This document shows, piece by piece, positions 62,686 to 64,000 of a stretch of 64,000 bases of DNA (position 1 is the stretch's first letter; the number at the start of each line of letters is the position of its first letter). Below the pieces are notes generated by a model. It was not told where the DNA came from. It did not search any database and was given only the letters and a program-made list of their open reading frames with translations. A program made the translations under genes and the position numbers. The DNA is from Corynebacterium lactis RW2-5 (GTDB lineage: Bacteria; Actinomycetota; Actinomycetes; Mycobacteriales; Mycobacteriaceae), in contig NZ_CP006841.1 of NCBI RefSeq assembly GCF_001274895.1, forward strand, positions 1,798,001-1,862,000, written 5' to 3'.

Positions 62686-64000
62686 CTAGTGGTCCGGATT
62701 CTCCTCTCCCCAGAACACGCGGTTGACCACGCGGGCCGAGTGACGCGTAATGCGCAGGTAGTTCTCCATGAACCCGTTAGAATCCGACGGATCCCAGCCC
62801 GCGGCGCCGGCCACCTGACCGAGCTGGCGACCCGGCTGAGGCAGCTGGTCCGTCCGCTTACCTCTGGTCAGGACCAGGGCGTTGCGCGCGTGCGTGGCAG
62901 TCAACCAGGCCAGACGAAGCGCCTCCGCGTCCTCCTTCCCCAGGAGCTCGTGGTCCTCGAGCACGCGCAGGCACTCCAGGGTCGAGGTGTTGTGCAATTC
63001 CAACACCTCGTGAGCGTACAGGAACGTCAGCAGCTGCACCGTCCACTCGATATCCGTCAGCGCGCCCGAGCCCAACTTCGTGTGGGTGCGACGATCCGCG
63101 CCGCGGGGCAGTCGCTCGGTGTCCACGCGCGCCTTCATGCGGCGGACTTCCTGCACCATCTTCGCGCTCGCTCCACCCTGCGGGTAGCGGAACCGATCAA
63201 TCTCTTTGAGGAACCTCAACCCAAGGTCCTTATCGCCCGCAATCCAGGTGGCGCGAAGCAACGCCTGAAATTCCCAGGTCTCCCCCCAACGCTCGTAGTA
63301 GGAAACGTAGGAGTCCAGAGTTCTGACGATGGGACCGGAGCGGCCCTCCGGACGCAAATCGACGTCGACCTCCAGCGGCGGGTCCTGGCTCGGCTTCGCC
63401 AAGCGCCGGCGCAGCGAATCACAGATCCGGGTGGCCCACTTGACCACCTCGGTGTCCTCTGCCACCGGGTTTCCGTCATCATCCTTGGTCGCCTCGCAGA
63501 CGAACATCACGTCCGCGTCGGATCCGTAGCCGAGCTCTGCACCTCCCAGGCGCCCCATGCCGATGACCGAAATCGCTCCTGGCACCTCGCTTTCCGGATG
63601 CGCCTTCTTCCAGGCACGAATCTCCGCCGACAACGCGGCTTCGAGAACGTTATCCCAGACCAGGGACAGCGAATGACAAACCTGTTTGACGTCCATCAGG
63701 CCGAAGAGGTCCGCGGACGCCACGCGCGCGAGTTCTGCACGTCGAAGCGAACGGGCTACCGCAATAGCACGGTCCGGGTCGTCGTGACGCCCAGCGGCGG
63801 CGACGAGTGAGCGCCCCACCGTCTGAGGGTCGGTATCCAGCAGCTTCGGCCCGGTGGCCCCGTCGCCGAAAAGCTTGATAACGCCCGGCGCGTGCATAAC
63901 CAACTCGGATGCGTACGGGGACGAGCCCAGCACATGCATCAAACGCTGCCCGACGATGCCCTCGTCGCGGAGCGTGCGCAGGAACCACTGGTGATCGTGG
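62686..64000 (-). CDS. glnE: Glutamine synthetase adenylyltransferase, C-terminal part (runs off the window)
   Basis: 438 codons of the C-terminal, adenylylating half are visible; the frame is open at the right edge (HDHQWFLRTLRDEGI...). The nucleotidyltransferase motif is GMGRLGGAELGYGSDADVMFV and the second metal-site motif is EVDVDLRPEGRSGPIV. A helical bundle follows (KLGSGALTDIEWTVQLL), and the product ends RVFWGEENPDH. It attaches AMP to Tyr406 of GlnA when nitrogen is ample. Shorter starts inside the frame (63942/63939) are rejected because homology continues upstream. Confidence 0.93.
   Translation of the reverse strand, partial: HDHQWFLRTLRDEGIVGQRLMHVLGSSPYASELVMHAPGVIKLFGDGATGPKLLDTDPQTVGRSLVAAAGRHDDPDRAIAVARSLRRAELARVASADLFGLMDVKQVCHSLSLVWDNVLEAALSAEIRAWKKAHPESEVPGAISVIGMGRLGGAELGYGSDADVMFVCEATKDDDGNPVAEDTEVVKWATRICDSLRRRLAKPSQDPPLEVDVDLRPEGRSGPIVRTLDSYVSYYERWGETWEFQALLRATWIAGDKDLGLRFLKEIDRFRYPQGGASAKMVQEVRRMKARVDTERLPRGADRRTHTKLGSGALTDIEWTVQLLTFLYAHEVLELHNTSTLECLRVLEDHELLGKEDAEALRLAWLTATHARNALVLTRGKRTDQLPQPGRQLGQVAGAAGWDPSDSNGFMENYLRITRHSARVVNRVFWGEENPDH

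Noticed and set aside
62611..63810. 399-codon plus-strand open frame over glnE
   Set aside because: Arg/Gln-rich shadow of the glnE coding strand, without recognisable motifs.

Overview
The window is chromosomal DNA from a Corynebacterium. The gene order matches the conserved corynebacterial/mycobacterial block glk – pimB' – NlpC/P60 genes – ctaE-qcrCAB – ctaCF – ltsA – A-type Fe-S carrier – DUF3043 – cobUTS – ilvE – leucyl aminopeptidase – aceF/sucB – lipB – lipA – DUF4191 – sucE – RDD protein – glnA – thrC – glnE. High GC, short leaders or leaderless starts and a three-lipoyl-domain E2 fit the same genus. I cannot name the species from this stretch. No rRNA, tRNA, prophage, insertion sequence or CRISPR array was seen.

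Layout. 1-5.7 kb: cell-envelope genes on the minus strand (mannosyltransferase and two peptidoglycan hydrolases, one behind a c-di-AMP riboswitch), the 5' end of glucokinase, and a divergent exonuclease/GIY-YIG protein. 5.7-18 kb: trpD, then nearly the whole cytochrome bc1-aa3 branch (ctaE, qcrC, qcrA, qcrB, ctaF, ctaC), interrupted by an ABC-F ATPase and followed by ltsA. 18-22.3 kb: Fe-S carrier, PspC protein, DUF3043 protein and cobUTS. 22.3-22.8 kb: an intergenic region with a candidate small RNA and a dispersed repeat. 22.8-38.5 kb: acyltransferase, ilvE, pepB, aceF, a PiT phosphate transporter, lipB, lipA, DUF4191, sucE, RDD protein and glnA.

38.5-52.6 kb is the accessory part: an MFS exporter, a broken GNAT acetyltransferase, DoxX and PspC proteins, an LGFP lipoprotein, an orphan adenine methyltransferase with a TTG start, tag, a panE-like reductase, a broken P-loop kinase and a compact PTS operon. 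The PTS operon is the most unusual feature. A RAT/terminator switch precedes a PtsG-like EIIBCA. Next is a LicT/BglG antiterminator whose reading frame runs without a stop into HPr, and then enzyme I. The operon therefore appears to carry its own sugar permease, phosphorelay and antitermination control, with the RNA-binding regulator and its phosphodonor potentially in one polypeptide.

52.2-64 kb: a Gdx/SugE-type SMR exporter, brnQ, a dicarboxylate/amino-acid symporter, thrC, a ThDP enzyme with a neighbouring MFS transporter behind a palindromic candidate operator, a 698-residue protein of unknown function, and the 3' part of glnE. GlnE is the expected regulator of GlnA, which keeps its target tyrosine (Tyr406).
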